From NCBI GenBank assembly GCA_021151625.1, contig JAGKWY010000013.1, positions 1-41,141 on the forward strand: 41,141 nucleotides of DNA, given 5' to 3'. The first letter of the stretch is position 1. Each line of letters opens with the position of its first letter. A program made the position numbers and the translations under genes. Below, piece after piece: positions 29,842 to 39,332 of this stretch. A model generated the notes under the pieces. It did not search any database. It was not told the DNA's origin and saw nothing but the letters and a program-made list of their open reading frames with translations. Origin of the DNA: Gammaproteobacteria bacterium (lineage in GTDB: Bacteria > Pseudomonadota > Gammaproteobacteria > Pseudomonadales > Cellvibrionaceae).

Positions 29842-32673
29842 ATGAACACATCCATCAAGCTGATCGCAGCAGGTTCACTGCTGTTCGGCAACATTTGCCA
29901 TGCCGATTGGTATTTCCGTGGTACTCCTAATAATTGGACTAGTACCGCACTCACTGCAACGAGTGCAACGGAATTAACAACCTGCCAAACCTTTGGTGCA
30001 GCGAGCACCAATCCACGTTTTAAAATTGATCGCACCGGTAACTGGAGCGAAAGTTATCCGGCTAGTGATTACACAGTCGCCGCTAATCAAGCTTATAAAA
30101 TTACCTTTAATTCCTCGACTAAAGCTATTGCCATCCAATCGGTTAGCAGTTGCGATTCAATTGGTTTTACAAAGAATTTTTCTGCACTAAATTTCCGCGG
30201 CACCGCCAATAGCTGGGGCGCAACCGCCATGGCCTTAGTAGCCAATAATCTCTGGTCAGTGGATGTGGTATTCGATGGCCAGGTAAACCAGCGCTTTAAA
30301 TTTGATACCAGTAATAATTGGGCGGTGAATTACGGCGATAGCAATAGCGATGGGATTTTGAATCAAAGTGGCAGCGATATTTTTTCATCCGTTGTGGGAA
30401 ATTATCGTGTGCAAGTCAATGACTCTACCTTGGCTTATACGCTCACGCCACTCGGCGTTATTTCCAGTTCCAGCAGCAGCCTTGTTGCGACTAGTAGTTC
30501 TGCTTTATCTGTATCAAGTTCATCAACTACTGTTTCATCATCCAGCGTTGCATCTTCAACAGTGAGCGATAACTGGTATTTCCGCGGCACGCCGAATAAT
30601 TGGGCATCAACCTTAATGACTTTGCAAAATGGATTGCATTGCACGCAACAACAATTCGGCGCGGCCAGTACCAACCCGCGTTTTAAAATTGATCACTTTG
30701 CCAATTGGACCGAAAGTTATCCGCAAGCGGATTATGTAGTTTCCGCCAATACACTTTATGCGATTTGTTTTAATGCCAGCACTAAAGCGATTACGCTTAC
30801 CAATTTAAATTCGAGTGCGGCGAGTACCAGTTCAGTTGCAACAACATCTGCAAACTCATCCAGTACGGCAAGTTCTACTCCTATTGTTAGTAACGGCGAT
30901 TTCCGCAAAGAGACGATTTACTTCTTACTCACTGCACGTTTTTACGATGGTGATCCGTCAAATAATTATTACAACCGTGATCGCTACAAAGCCGGTGATC
31001 CCCATTGGCGCGGCGATTTTAAAGGGCTGATTCAAAAACTGGATTACATTAAAGATTTAGGCTTTACCGCCATTTGGGTAACGCCACCGGTGGAAAATCG
31101 CTCGGGCCTCGATTACCACGGCTACCATGCTTACGATTTTTATAAAGTGGACCCGCGCCTGGAATCACCCGGTGCCGGCTATAAAGAATTTATTGATGCC
31201 GCACATGCCAAGGGTTTAAAAGTGATTCAGGACGTAGTGATCAATCATTCCAGCCAATACGGTTTGCGCAACGCCGTCTGGATCGATCACTTGCCTATTA
31301 AATATTACGTTCCTGCGGGCGGAGTTCAGGGCAATGTGGTGAATGGCCCTTACCTGGGCAATCTCGGTGATTACAAAAGCGAGTTCCGCGATGATAACGA
31401 CAACCCCCTAGCTCCCATATGGTTCCGCGAACGCCATAGTTCCGATGCGGCCGGAGTAACCCCGCTGGTTGATCCAAAAACCGGAACCAGTGTTCCCAAA
31501 GCCGGTTATGACCCGAACCGTTTCTTTGGCATAGATGCAGCAGGACTAGACCCCAACTGGTATCACCTGGATGGTTTTATGTCGGGCGGCGATTGGGAGA
31601 GTCCGCTCGCCCTTCAACGCAAACATATGGCCGGCGATACTATTGATTTGGCAACCGAACGCCAGAACGTGAAGGATTACCTTAACGGTGCCATGCGTAT
31701 GTATCTCGATATGGGTGTAGATGCTATTCGCCTCGACACAGTGAAACACGTGGAACGCAATGAGCTGCTCAGTTATGTAAACAACTGGAAGGCGCACAAA
31801 CCCGGTCTGTTTGTGTTCGGCGAAAACCTGGTGAAAGGTACCGGGTTCGGCTCGGAAATCGCCAACGATAATGCGTCTGCCGTCATTCGTCCCTGGTGGT
31901 ATACGCGCACTACCAACAACCCGGCTGATCCGCGTGCCGGAGGTGACTCGGGTTTCTCGGTGCTGGATTTCTCGGTCTTCTCTACCTTCCGCGATAACAT
32001 TACGCGCGGCAACTTCAGCGGTATAGGCGGGGTTATGGCGATGGATTGGGTTTACGGTGATGCCACCCAGCTGGTCACTTTTTTCCAAAACCATGATGTG
32101 GGCCCGGATAACGATTTTAAGTATCGCTACGGCGGCGAGATGGGCAATGCCGCTATGGTCTACAACCTGCTCTGGACCAATCGTGGTATTCCCACCCTCT
32201 ACTACGGCGAGGAGATTATGTTTCAGGGCGGTTTGCCGCAAGATATCGCTGGCAACAGCGATACTATCGACCAGACTGGCCGCGCCTACTTCGGACCGCA
32301 TCTGGATAACCTGGCATCTACTCAAAGCCATCCGCTTTACCAACATATCAAACGCCTGAACCAGATCCGCACAGCTATCCCTGCCCTGCAAAAAGCACCC
32401 AGTACCCAGGTAAGTGAATGGGGTGCAGGGATGAGTTTTGTGCGCGATCTCTCCACCGAGGGCAGCTATGCGGTAGTGGGGTTAGCTTCAGGTAGCGGCC
32501 AATCAATTACAGTGAACGGGGTAAAAAACGGCACTTATAAAGACGCAGTAACCGGCAATAGCATTACTGTGACCAATGGCAGTATCAGTTTTAGTGTGGC
32601 GGGTTATTCGGCGGGAATTTATGTTCTGAACGGCTCTGGCAAGATAGGTACCAGTGGTACCTGGTTGCGCTGA
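29842..32673 (+). CDS. Secreted GH13 alpha-amylase-family enzyme with three N-terminal modules
   Basis: 943-residue secreted glycoside hydrolase acting on alpha-glucans. Start ATG 29842 (GAGG upstream) gives a signal peptide cleaved after ICHA. Three beta modules of about 80 residues (from about 22, 117 and 243) share YFRGTPNNW or FRGTANSW, NPRFKID and NW(S/T)ESYP, and are probably starch-binding. Serine-rich linkers surround the third. The GH13 barrel starts near 355. Region I is DVVINH (464-469), nucleophile Asp632 in AIRLDTVKH, acid/base Glu661 in VFGENL, and Asp752 in FFQNHDVG, so the catalytic triad is complete. A C-terminal beta domain ends it. The subfamily is not assigned. Confidence 0.94.
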   Translation: MNTSIKLIAAGSLLFGNICHADWYFRGTPNNWTSTALTATSATELTTCQTFGAASTNPRFKIDRTGNWSESYPASDYTVAANQAYKITFNSSTKAIAIQSVSSCDSIGFTKNFSALNFRGTANSWGATAMALVANNLWSVDVVFDGQVNQRFKFDTSNNWAVNYGDSNSDGILNQSGSDIFSSVVGNYRVQVNDSTLAYTLTPLGVISSSSSSLVATSSSALSVSSSSTTVSSSSVASSTVSDNWYFRGTPNNWASTLMTLQNGLHCTQQQFGAASTNPRFKIDHFANWTESYPQADYVVSANTLYAICFNASTKAITLTNLNSSAASTSSVATTSANSSSTASSTPIVSNGDFRKETIYFLLTARFYDGDPSNNYYNRDRYKAGDPHWRGDFKGLIQKLDYIKDLGFTAIWVTPPVENRSGLDYHGYHAYDFYKVDPRLESPGAGYKEFIDAAHAKGLKVIQDVVINHSSQYGLRNAVWIDHLPIKYYVPAGGVQGNVVNGPYLGNLGDYKSEFRDDNDNPLAPIWFRERHSSDAAGVTPLVDPKTGTSVPKAGYDPNRFFGIDAAGLDPNWYHLDGFMSGGDWESPLALQRKHMAGDTIDLATERQNVKDYLNGAMRMYLDMGVDAIRLDTVKHVERNELLSYVNNWKAHKPGLFVFGENLVKGTGFGSEIANDNASAVIRPWWYTRTTNNPADPRAGGDSGFSVLDFSVFSTFRDNITRGNFSGIGGVMAMDWVYGDATQLVTFFQNHDVGPDNDFKYRYGGEMGNAAMVYNLLWTNRGIPTLYYGEEIMFQGGLPQDIAGNSDTIDQTGRAYFGPHLDNLASTQSHPLYQHIKRLNQIRTAIPALQKAPSTQVSEWGAGMSFVRDLSTEGSYAVVGLASGSGQSITVNGVKNGTYKDAVTGNSITVTNGSISFSVAGYSAGIYVLNGSGKIGTSGTWLR

Positions 32674-32702
32674 TCAGCTCTCCGCAAAAAAAGACAGGCA
32701 AT

Positions 32703-32730
32703 AAAAAAGGGGCTAGATTGCCCCTTTTTT
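32703..32730. terminator. Bidirectional terminator after the amylase gene
   Basis: Eleven-bp arms AAAAAAGGGGC / GCCCCTTTTTT with a 6-base loop. It also serves the converging small minus-strand gene at 32748. Confidence 0.9.
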
Positions 32731-32747
32731 GATTAGTCACGCATTGT

Positions 32748-32909
32748 TTATTTATGCGTTTTGGATGAACGACGATCATTTTTGCGACGCTCCACCGGAA
32801 CATCTTGTGGAATACCCTGGTGACGTTCACGGCGATCCGATTTCTGACGTTCTTCCAACGCATCTTCGATTTGGGTCAACAGCACTTTATTTACTTTTTT
32901 CTCACTCAT
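32748..32909 (-). CDS. Small highly charged hypothetical protein, 53 residues
   Basis: The minus strand from ATG 32909 to TAA 32748 encodes MSEKKVNKVLLTQIEDALEE, then RQKSDRRERHQGIPQDVPVE and RRKNDRRSSKTHK. It is rich in Lys/Arg and Glu/Asp, without membrane segment or cysteine. A short amphipathic helix (residues 5-20) is followed by a basic, probably disordered tail with a repeated DRR motif. A terminator sits immediately past its stop. The Shine-Dalgarno is weak (GGA). The length and composition look like a small nucleic-acid- or protein-binding factor, but I do not recognise it. Confidence 0.55.
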   Translation of the reverse strand: MSEKKVNKVLLTQIEDALEERQKSDRRERHQGIPQDVPVERRKNDRRSSKTHK

Positions 32910-33084
32910 CGCTAAGTCCATCTCTTACTGGTTGATCACGGCTACAAACACTAAGGCTGAGTATAGTCCAGCAAAAAGCCGGTATTTGTGAATTTGATGC
33001 CATTTTTAATTTCAATTTCTAATAAAAAAATGGCATCTAGACTTTAATCAAAGTATGACTTAAAAACAATTCACCTTCGCCGCT

Positions 33085-33342
33085 TTAGGTGGCATTAACT
33101 GTCAAGTTTACCAAGCGCATCACTATGGGCCTGACAATCATCACAGCCACAAACGCTACTGGCATCGCCAATTTATAGGCGGCTAAAACCTGCTCAACGT
33201 AATCAGCATGGAAGCCATTGTTGGCGGCAGTAACCACCAGGCAAATCAGCATTGCCATGATGCCCGACATATAAAAGGCAAATACGACCGGAGTAAAACG
33301 TGCGGGTAATTTTCGGCGCGCGGATTTAGTTATCTCATTCAT
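33085..33342 (-). CDS. DUF2798 family small membrane protein
   Basis: 85-residue inner-membrane protein with two transmembrane helices (FTPVVFAFYMSGIMAMLICLVVTA and LAMPVAFVAVMIVRPIVMRLV) and the DUF2798 pattern KLPARFTPVVFAF at the front. The start at 33342 is preferred over an earlier frame extension because GGGAG lies nine bases upstream. Function unknown. The gene is divergent from a LysR regulator 130 bases away, so the regulator probably controls it (a usual LysR arrangement, inference). Confidence 0.82.
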   Translation of the reverse strand: MNEITKSARRKLPARFTPVVFAFYMSGIMAMLICLVVTAANNGFHADYVEQVLAAYKLAMPVAFVAVMIVRPIVMRLVNLTVNAT

Positions 33343-33472
33343 TTGATCGCTCCCAATGGCTGACAAGGTCTAACCACTTTAGGGCTAAACCCGAGCTATC
33401 AGTAGACTTCCGGGAACAACTTGAGTATTAAGCTAAACTTACTAATACATCTTATTATTAAACAAAATAATT

Positions 33473-34432
33473 ATGGATAACCTGCGTGGTATTGAGAGCT
33501 TCGTTAAAGCAGTTGAGGCCGGCAGTATTGCGGCTGCCGCACGTTTGCTGGGAATTAGCGCGGCGGCAGCCAGCCAGAATATTGCCCGCCTCGAAAGCCA
33601 GCTGGGCACGCGTCTGTTAACACGCACCACCCGTAGCCTACGCCTGACCGATAGCGGTGAGCTTTATTACAACCGTGTTCACTCGTTAATTAATGAGCTG
33701 GAAAACGCCAAGGACGCGGTTACAGCATTAAGTGGCGAGCCCCAGGGGCGCTTGTGTATCGCCTCCACCGCTGCATTTGGCCGCCATGTATTGGCTGCAC
33801 TGGCACCGGTATTCAATCGTCGCTACCCGCGTATTGCGCTGGAGATCATTACTACCGACCGCAGCGTAAATCATATCCAGGAAATGGTGGATGTAAGCAT
33901 ACGCATCAAACAGCAGTTGGAAGAAGGCTTAGTGGCAAGACGCATAGCGGCCATCCCTCTTATCTTTTGCGCAGCACCGGCTTATCTGGAGCGTATGGGT
34001 AAACCGCAAACGCCGGAAGACCTTATCAATCACGATTGCCTGATGTTCCGTGTCCCTGCCAACGGACGTATTCTGCCTTGGGGCTTTGTACGCGAAAGCG
34101 TTCGTTTTGACGCTCCAGTGCGCACTGCGATGGTTAGTGATGATATAGATGTATTGGCGCGTCTGGCGGCCAGCGGCGGAGGTATTGCCCGCTTGGCGGC
34201 CTTTGTAGCCAGGTCCTATGTGGAACGTGGTGAGCTGGAAGAAATTTTTGTCCCTGCTCCAGATGATTCAAGTAATCAGATATACGCTGTTGCCGAACCG
34301 CTTGATGTATACATTTCCCTGCGCGATCGCCACGAGTTGACGCCAAAAGTACGCGCATTTATCGATTTTCTAGTAGAAGCTATACCCATTGAATGGCGTG
34401 TTAAAGGTGTAGAGCCTGAAAAGCTGGCATAA
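33473..34432 (+). CDS. LysR family transcriptional regulator
   Basis: 319-residue LysR regulator. The N-terminal winged helix is MDNLRGIESFVKAVEAGSIA, then AARLLGISAAAASQNIARLESQLGTRLLTRTTRSLRLTDSG. The C-terminal periplasmic-binding-like effector domain (about 90-300) includes GRLCIASTAAFGRHVLAALAP and the usual SDDIDVLARLAASGGGIARL. The ATG is preceded by an AT-rich leader with no Shine-Dalgarno. It belongs to the large family often next to oxidoreductases or small membrane proteins, and its effector is unknown. Confidence 0.93.
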   Translation: MDNLRGIESFVKAVEAGSIAAAARLLGISAAAASQNIARLESQLGTRLLTRTTRSLRLTDSGELYYNRVHSLINELENAKDAVTALSGEPQGRLCIASTAAFGRHVLAALAPVFNRRYPRIALEIITTDRSVNHIQEMVDVSIRIKQQLEEGLVARRIAAIPLIFCAAPAYLERMGKPQTPEDLINHDCLMFRVPANGRILPWGFVRESVRFDAPVRTAMVSDDIDVLARLAASGGGIARLAAFVARSYVERGELEEIFVPAPDDSSNQIYAVAEPLDVYISLRDRHELTPKVRAFIDFLVEAIPIEWRVKGVEPEKLA

Positions 34433-34464
34433 AAAATCCGGGCATTGTTAGTGCCCGGATTTTT
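34432..34464. terminator. Terminator between the LysR gene and gyrB
   Basis: Thirteen-bp arms AAAAATCCGGGCA / TGCCCGGATTTTT with a 7-base loop, starting at the LysR stop codon. Usable from both directions. Confidence 0.9.
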
Positions 34465-34491
34465 ATAACCAATTGATTTTATTATAATATT

Positions 34492-36912
34492 TTATACATC
34501 AAGGTTAGCCACTGCAAGCGCATTGGTCTCAATAAAGTCGCGGCGAGGTTCCACAGCATCGCCCATCAAACAGGTGAAAATTTGATCAGCGGCAATAGCA
34601 TCCTGAATGGTCACACGCAACATACGGCGCGTTTCCGGGTTCATGGTGGTATCCCATAACTGCTCGGGGTTCATTTCACCCAGACCTTTATAGCGCTGGA
34701 TGTTGTAGCCCTTGCGCGATTCTTTCATCAACCATTCCAGGCCTTCAGTAAAGCTGGCCACCGGCTGCTTGCGCTCACCGCGCTGGATATAGGCACCTTC
34801 TTCAATCAGGCTCTCCAGCTTCTCACCCAGGGATACGATGGATGCGTATTCACCCGAGGCGAAGAAATCGTGGTTGAACGGGAAGTGGTTACTGATGCCA
34901 TGGGCAATAATTTCTACTCGCGGCAGGAACAGGTGACGCTCGGCATCTTCACGTACATCAATAATATATTTTTGACTACCAGCGCGGGCATCCAGGCTAA
35001 AGCGTGCCAGCATCTGGTCGCACCACTGCTGCATATGACCCTGATCAGCCAAATGTTCAGCGCGAATTGCCGGCAAATAAATCATTTGTTCCAGAACTTC
35101 AGCAGGGTACAGACGTGACAAGCGTTCAATGGTAGCCATTACCTTGCGATATTCCTGTACCAGCTTTTCCAGGGCTTCGCCAGCAATCGCCGGGGCACTG
35201 GGGTTCACAAACAGGCTGGCATCTTCCAATGCGGCCTGAGTGAGGAACTCAGTCATGGCTGACTCGTCTTTCAGATACTGTTCCTGCTTGCCTTTGGCAA
35301 TTTTGTACAGCGGTGGCTGGGCAATATAGATATGACCACGTTCTATCAGCTCGCGCATTTGACGGAAGAAGAAGGTCAATAACAGGGTGCGGATGTGTGA
35401 ACCGTCCACATCGGCGTCGGTCATGATAATGATGCTGTGGTAACGCAGTTTTTCCGGGTTGTAATCTTCTTTACCAATACCGCATCCCAAAGCTGTAATC
35501 AGAGTTCCCACTTCAGCAGATGAAAGCATCTTGTCGAAACGCGCTTTCTCTACGTTGAGAATCTTACCTTTCAACGGCAGGATCGCCTGGGTCTTGCGCG
35601 CACGGCCTTGCTTGGCTGAACCACCCGCAGAATCACCCTCCACCAGGTAGAGTTCAGATAAAGCCGGGTCTTTTTCCTGGCAGTCTGCCAGCTTACCGGG
35701 TAAGCCGGCGATATCCAGTGCGCCTTTACGGCGAGTCATTTCGCGTGCTTTACGCGCAGCTTCACGGGCGCGGGCGGCATCGATCATCTTGCCGACGATG
35801 GATTTGGCTTCTTGCGGGTTTTCCAACAGATAATTACCAAAATGCTCATTCATCTCCTGCTCTACGGCAGTTTTTACTTCAGAAGATACAAGCTTGTCTT
35901 TAGTCTGGCTGGAGAATTTTGGATCAGGCACTTTTACTGAAATAATTGCAGTCAGGCCTTCACGGGCATCGTCACCAGTTGTGGCGACTTTAGCGTTCTT
36001 GGCAATACCTTCCTTCTCAATGTAAGTATTCAACCCGCGAGTCAATGCTGCACGGAAGCCAGCCAGGTGGGTACCACCATCGCGCTGTGGAATATTGTTG
36101 GTATAGCAGAACAGGTTTTCCTGGAAAGAGTCATTCCACTGCAGCGCTACTTCAACACCTATACCGTCATCGCGCTTGAGAGAAACAAAATGCACCATCT
36201 TATTGATAGGGTTTTTGTTGGTATTCAAATGCTCTACAAACGCACGTAACCCGCCTTCGTACTGGTAAACCTCCTCTTTTCCGGTACGTTCATCTTTCAG
36301 AACAATACGAACACCCGAGTTGAGGAATGACAGTTCGCGCAAGCGTTTAGCCAGTAATTCGAAATGGAATTCAATATTGGTGAAGGTTTCAGCCGATGGT
36401 TTGAAGTGAACTTCGGTACCAGTAGTAGCGGAATCACCTACCACAGCCAGGGGTGCATCGGGCACACCGTGACGATAGATCTGCTCATGAATCTTACCTG
36501 CGCGACGAATGGTCAACTTCAGGTATTCAGAAAGCGCGTTTACTACTGACACACCCACACCGTGCAAACCTCCGGAAACCTTGTAGGTGTTGTCATCAAA
36601 CTTACCGCCTGCGTGGAGTACGGTCATGATAACTTCCGCAGCAGACACTCCCTCCTCGTGCATATCGGTAGGAATTCCGCGGCCATTGTCAGATACGGAG
36701 ATAGTTTCGTCCGGATGGATGGTTACACGAACCTCAGTACAGTAACCCGCAAGGGCTTCGTCGATAGAGTTATCTACCACCTCAAACACCATATGGTGCA
36801 GGCCTGAGCCGTCGTCGGTGTCGCCAATGTACATCCCTGGGCGCTTACGCACCGCATCCAGGCCCTTAAGGACCTTAATACTGGACGAGTCGTAAGTATT
36901 CTCTTCTGACAT
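34492..36912 (-). CDS. gyrB: DNA gyrase subunit B
   Basis: 806-residue GyrB, the ATPase subunit that with GyrA introduces negative supercoils. It shows GHKL ATPase motifs (EVVDNSIDEALAGY, DNGRGIPTDMH, GGLHGVGVSVVNALS), TOPRIM motifs (LVEGDSAGGSAKQG, MTDADVDGSHIRTLLL) and the C-terminal GyrA-binding QRYKGLGEMNPEQLW. The length matches E. coli (804), including the gammaproteobacterial insertion of about 170 residues before the last motif. It is the last gene of the dnaA-dnaN-recF-gyrB block. Confidence 0.98.
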   Translation of the reverse strand: MSEENTYDSSSIKVLKGLDAVRKRPGMYIGDTDDGSGLHHMVFEVVDNSIDEALAGYCTEVRVTIHPDETISVSDNGRGIPTDMHEEGVSAAEVIMTVLHAGGKFDDNTYKVSGGLHGVGVSVVNALSEYLKLTIRRAGKIHEQIYRHGVPDAPLAVVGDSATTGTEVHFKPSAETFTNIEFHFELLAKRLRELSFLNSGVRIVLKDERTGKEEVYQYEGGLRAFVEHLNTNKNPINKMVHFVSLKRDDGIGVEVALQWNDSFQENLFCYTNNIPQRDGGTHLAGFRAALTRGLNTYIEKEGIAKNAKVATTGDDAREGLTAIISVKVPDPKFSSQTKDKLVSSEVKTAVEQEMNEHFGNYLLENPQEAKSIVGKMIDAARAREAARKAREMTRRKGALDIAGLPGKLADCQEKDPALSELYLVEGDSAGGSAKQGRARKTQAILPLKGKILNVEKARFDKMLSSAEVGTLITALGCGIGKEDYNPEKLRYHSIIIMTDADVDGSHIRTLLLTFFFRQMRELIERGHIYIAQPPLYKIAKGKQEQYLKDESAMTEFLTQAALEDASLFVNPSAPAIAGEALEKLVQEYRKVMATIERLSRLYPAEVLEQMIYLPAIRAEHLADQGHMQQWCDQMLARFSLDARAGSQKYIIDVREDAERHLFLPRVEIIAHGISNHFPFNHDFFASGEYASIVSLGEKLESLIEEGAYIQRGERKQPVASFTEGLEWLMKESRKGYNIQRYKGLGEMNPEQLWDTTMNPETRRMLRVTIQDAIAADQIFTCLMGDAVEPRRDFIETNALAVANLDV

Positions 36913-36998
36913 AGCAATTCTCCGCTTTATTGTTTGTAGCCATTAGCTAAACAGCCAAGGACTAGAATTCTTCGTTCAATCGAAAGCAAATCTGCTTT

Positions 36999-38099
36999 CT
37001 AATAGAGGGCTTCAACTACCCTACCATGTTCCACGTGAAACAATTTTGGTGTTATTTCCGGTTTATCCAACCAACTGGACAACAGCACATCCCGTTCAAC
37101 ACCAGTAATAAATACTTGAGTTTCCATAGTTGCCAGCCATTTAACTAACAATGCACGATGCCTTTCATCCAGTTCGGCCGGCAGATCATCTACCAGATAA
37201 ACTGACTTTCGACCGGTAATACGAGTAAACACATAGCCCTGGGCGATCTTCAATGCACAAACCAACAGCTTTTGCTGGCCGCGCGACAGTATTTCAGCAG
37301 CATCTTTTCCATTAATAGTGATGCGTAAATCCGCTCTGTGACTACCGTATTGTGTATAACCAATACGTTGATCTCTCTCCAAACTAGCCGCTAAAACTTC
37401 GTCATAATTCTTATCCTTGTCCCAGCCACGGTAGTAACTCAGTTTGATACCATCCAGCTTGATAAACTCTTTACAGAGCTCATCGAATAACTCTTGAAAC
37501 TGATGAAATGAATTCTGACGAAATTCATGGATCTGTTCAGTCAGCTGAACCAGCTCTCTATCCCAAGGAGCCAGCTCAAAAGGAGTTATTCTATCATGGC
37601 GCAGAAGGCTATTGCGGTGTTTCAGACAACGCTGGATTGCCTTCCATGCCGGGAAAAATGCATGTTCCACGTGAAACACTAACCAATCGATAAACTGCCG
37701 TCTAACTTTAGGGCTTCCTTCCAATAACAAAAAAGTCTCTGAGTTGATCACTTGCACTGGAAGATAAGCCGCTAAATCAGCAGCTGACGGAACCATTACA
37801 CCATTAGCCTTAAAGTTGGCTTCCCCTTCCAGGTTCCGATTAATTCCAATCGGAACCTCAGAAGCATCATCTGCTCGCACTTTGCCAAATACGGTAAATG
37901 AATCCTGGCTATGACGAATAAGGGGCTTGTGTTTGTGGCTGCGAAAAGACCGCCCCAGTGCCAGCAAATTAACGGCTTCTAGTAAACTAGTTTTACCCGA
38001 ACCATTTTCACCAAAAATAAGATTCACCTGTGCTGAAGGAGTGATATCCACTCCCTCAATGTTGCGCAGATTTTGAATAAATAATCGATTAAGGGTCAT
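36999..38099 (-). CDS. recF: DNA replication/repair protein RecF
   Basis: 366-residue SMC-like ATPase that, with RecOR, loads RecA at gaps. It shows Walker A GENGSGKTSLLEA, signature LSRGQQKLL and Walker B VYLVDDLPAELD. The start at 38099 (MTLNRLFIQNLRNIE) is chosen by family alignment, since E. coli-type RecF begins with this strand. A longer frame starts at 38126, where its ATG overlaps the dnaN stop (TAATG) and would allow coupling. The peptide FHVEH occurs twice (in VFHVEHAFF and LFHVEHGRV) because two parS sites are built into the coding sequence. Confidence 0.95.
   Translation of the reverse strand: MTLNRLFIQNLRNIEGVDITPSAQVNLIFGENGSGKTSLLEAVNLLALGRSFRSHKHKPLIRHSQDSFTVFGKVRADDASEVPIGINRNLEGEANFKANGVMVPSAADLAAYLPVQVINSETFLLLEGSPKVRRQFIDWLVFHVEHAFFPAWKAIQRCLKHRNSLLRHDRITPFELAPWDRELVQLTEQIHEFRQNSFHQFQELFDELCKEFIKLDGIKLSYYRGWDKDKNYDEVLAASLERDQRIGYTQYGSHRADLRITINGKDAAEILSRGQQKLLVCALKIAQGYVFTRITGRKSVYLVDDLPAELDERHRALLVKWLATMETQVFITGVERDVLLSSWLDKPEITPKLFHVEHGRVVEALY
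37027..37042. promoter_or_regulatory. parS centromere site 1, inside recF
   Basis: TGTTCCACGTGAAACA, a full match to the ParB-binding parS consensus TGTTNCACGTGAAACA (established knowledge). Located in the last codons of recF. Confidence 0.9.
37663..37678. promoter_or_regulatory. parS centromere site 2, inside recF
   Basis: Identical 16-mer TGTTCCACGTGAAACA, 636 bases from site 1. Both sites also share the preceding CA. It would nucleate ParB spreading near the origin. Confidence 0.9.
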
Positions 38100-38125
38100 A
38101 GACCTGGATGAAACCAATGCGACCA

Positions 38126-39229
38126 TTAGAGGCGCATTGGCATAACTACATAGAGGGAATCACTGTTTTCAGGTTCTTCCAACAAGGCACTGGAGTTAGC
38201 GTCAGACAATGTAATCTTGATATTTTCGTTGCTTATCACATTGGCTACATCCTGTAAGTAACTTACGTTAAACCCTACTTCCAGGGATTCGCCTGCGTAA
38301 TCCACAGTAACCTGCTCTTCCGCTTCTTCCTGTTCAGGGTTGTTAGCCACAATAGTGAGTGTGCCATCTGATAAGAGCAAACGAACTCCGCGATACTTTT
38401 CATTCGACAAAATCGCTGTGCGGGCAAAAGCTTGTTTTAACTCAAGACGTGAACCTATAACTATCTTATTGCCACCACGTGGCAGTACACGCTCATACTC
38501 TGGGAACTTGCCGTCCACCAATTTGGAGGTAAAGGTATAGTCAACTGAAGTAACGCGGATATGATTGGAACTCAATACAACCTCTACTTGGGCAGTTGAA
38601 TCGTCCAGTAAACGCGACAATTCCAACACACCCTTGCGCGGCAAAATGGCCTGGATAACATCACTGGAATTCACTGCCACTGCACGGGTACACATAGCCA
38701 TGCGATGGCCATCAGTTGCAACTACTCGTAATTGATCCTGACGCACTTCCCACAACATACCATTCAAATAATAGCGAACATCCTGCTGAGCCATAGCAAA
38801 TGCAGTGCGCTCTATCAGGCGTTTTACTTCTTGTTGAGCACAGCTAAAACGCAAATTCCCGGGGGTATCTTCCACATTAGGGAAATCAGAAGCTGGCAAT
38901 GTAGACAGAGTGAAACGACTGCGGCCGGACTTGACCAGAATACGGTTTTCTTCCAAAGTAAACTCAATCGTGCTGCTATCTGGCAGGGATCTGCAGATAT
39001 CTACCAGCTTACGTGCAGGAACTGTGATCTCTCCTGATTGTCCTGGTTGCTCAAGGGTCAGACGACCAACTATCTCTACTTCCAAATCAGTACCGGTCAG
39101 TGACAACTGGTCACCCTGGAGTTGAATCAACACATTGGAAAGCACCGGTAATGTCTGGCGACGTTCAACCACACCAGCAACCAATTGTAAGGGCTTGATC
39201 AAGGCTTCGCGGGATACGGCAAATTTCAT
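38126..39229 (-). CDS. dnaN: DNA polymerase III beta subunit (sliding clamp)
   Basis: 367-residue DnaN (E. coli 366). It forms a ring-shaped homodimer that tethers polymerase III to DNA. It has three repeated clamp folds: MKFAVSREALIKPLQLVAGVVERRQTLPVLSN, RFSCAQQEVKRLIERTAFAMAQQDVRYYLNG and ELKQAFARTAILSNEKYRGVRL. It ends in YVVMPMRL, the conserved C-terminus lining the binding cleft. It lies 103 bases after dnaA, and its stop overlaps the start of the longer recF frame. Confidence 0.98.
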   Translation of the reverse strand: MKFAVSREALIKPLQLVAGVVERRQTLPVLSNVLIQLQGDQLSLTGTDLEVEIVGRLTLEQPGQSGEITVPARKLVDICRSLPDSSTIEFTLEENRILVKSGRSRFTLSTLPASDFPNVEDTPGNLRFSCAQQEVKRLIERTAFAMAQQDVRYYLNGMLWEVRQDQLRVVATDGHRMAMCTRAVAVNSSDVIQAILPRKGVLELSRLLDDSTAQVEVVLSSNHIRVTSVDYTFTSKLVDGKFPEYERVLPRGGNKIVIGSRLELKQAFARTAILSNEKYRGVRLLLSDGTLTIVANNPEQEEAEEQVTVDYAGESLEVGFNVSYLQDVANVISNENIKITLSDANSSALLEEPENSDSLYVVMPMRL

Positions 39230-39332
39230 GTGATGGTCTCTTAGGTAATCTTCCGGGACTTATTGGTTGGTATTCTCTGGGTACAATCTTTGAATCACTC
39301 TCACCGCACAAAACACAAACAGCGTTTATAAA

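Noticed and set aside
31740..31756. Third parS-like site in the amylase gene (GAAACACGTGGAAC)
   Set aside because: Only one half of the parS consensus matches; the left arm is wrong, so it is chance.
32591..32863. 90-codon minus-strand frame overlapping the amylase end
   Set aside because: It overlaps coding sequence of the amylase and the terminator; the 53-residue frame at 32748 is the credible gene.
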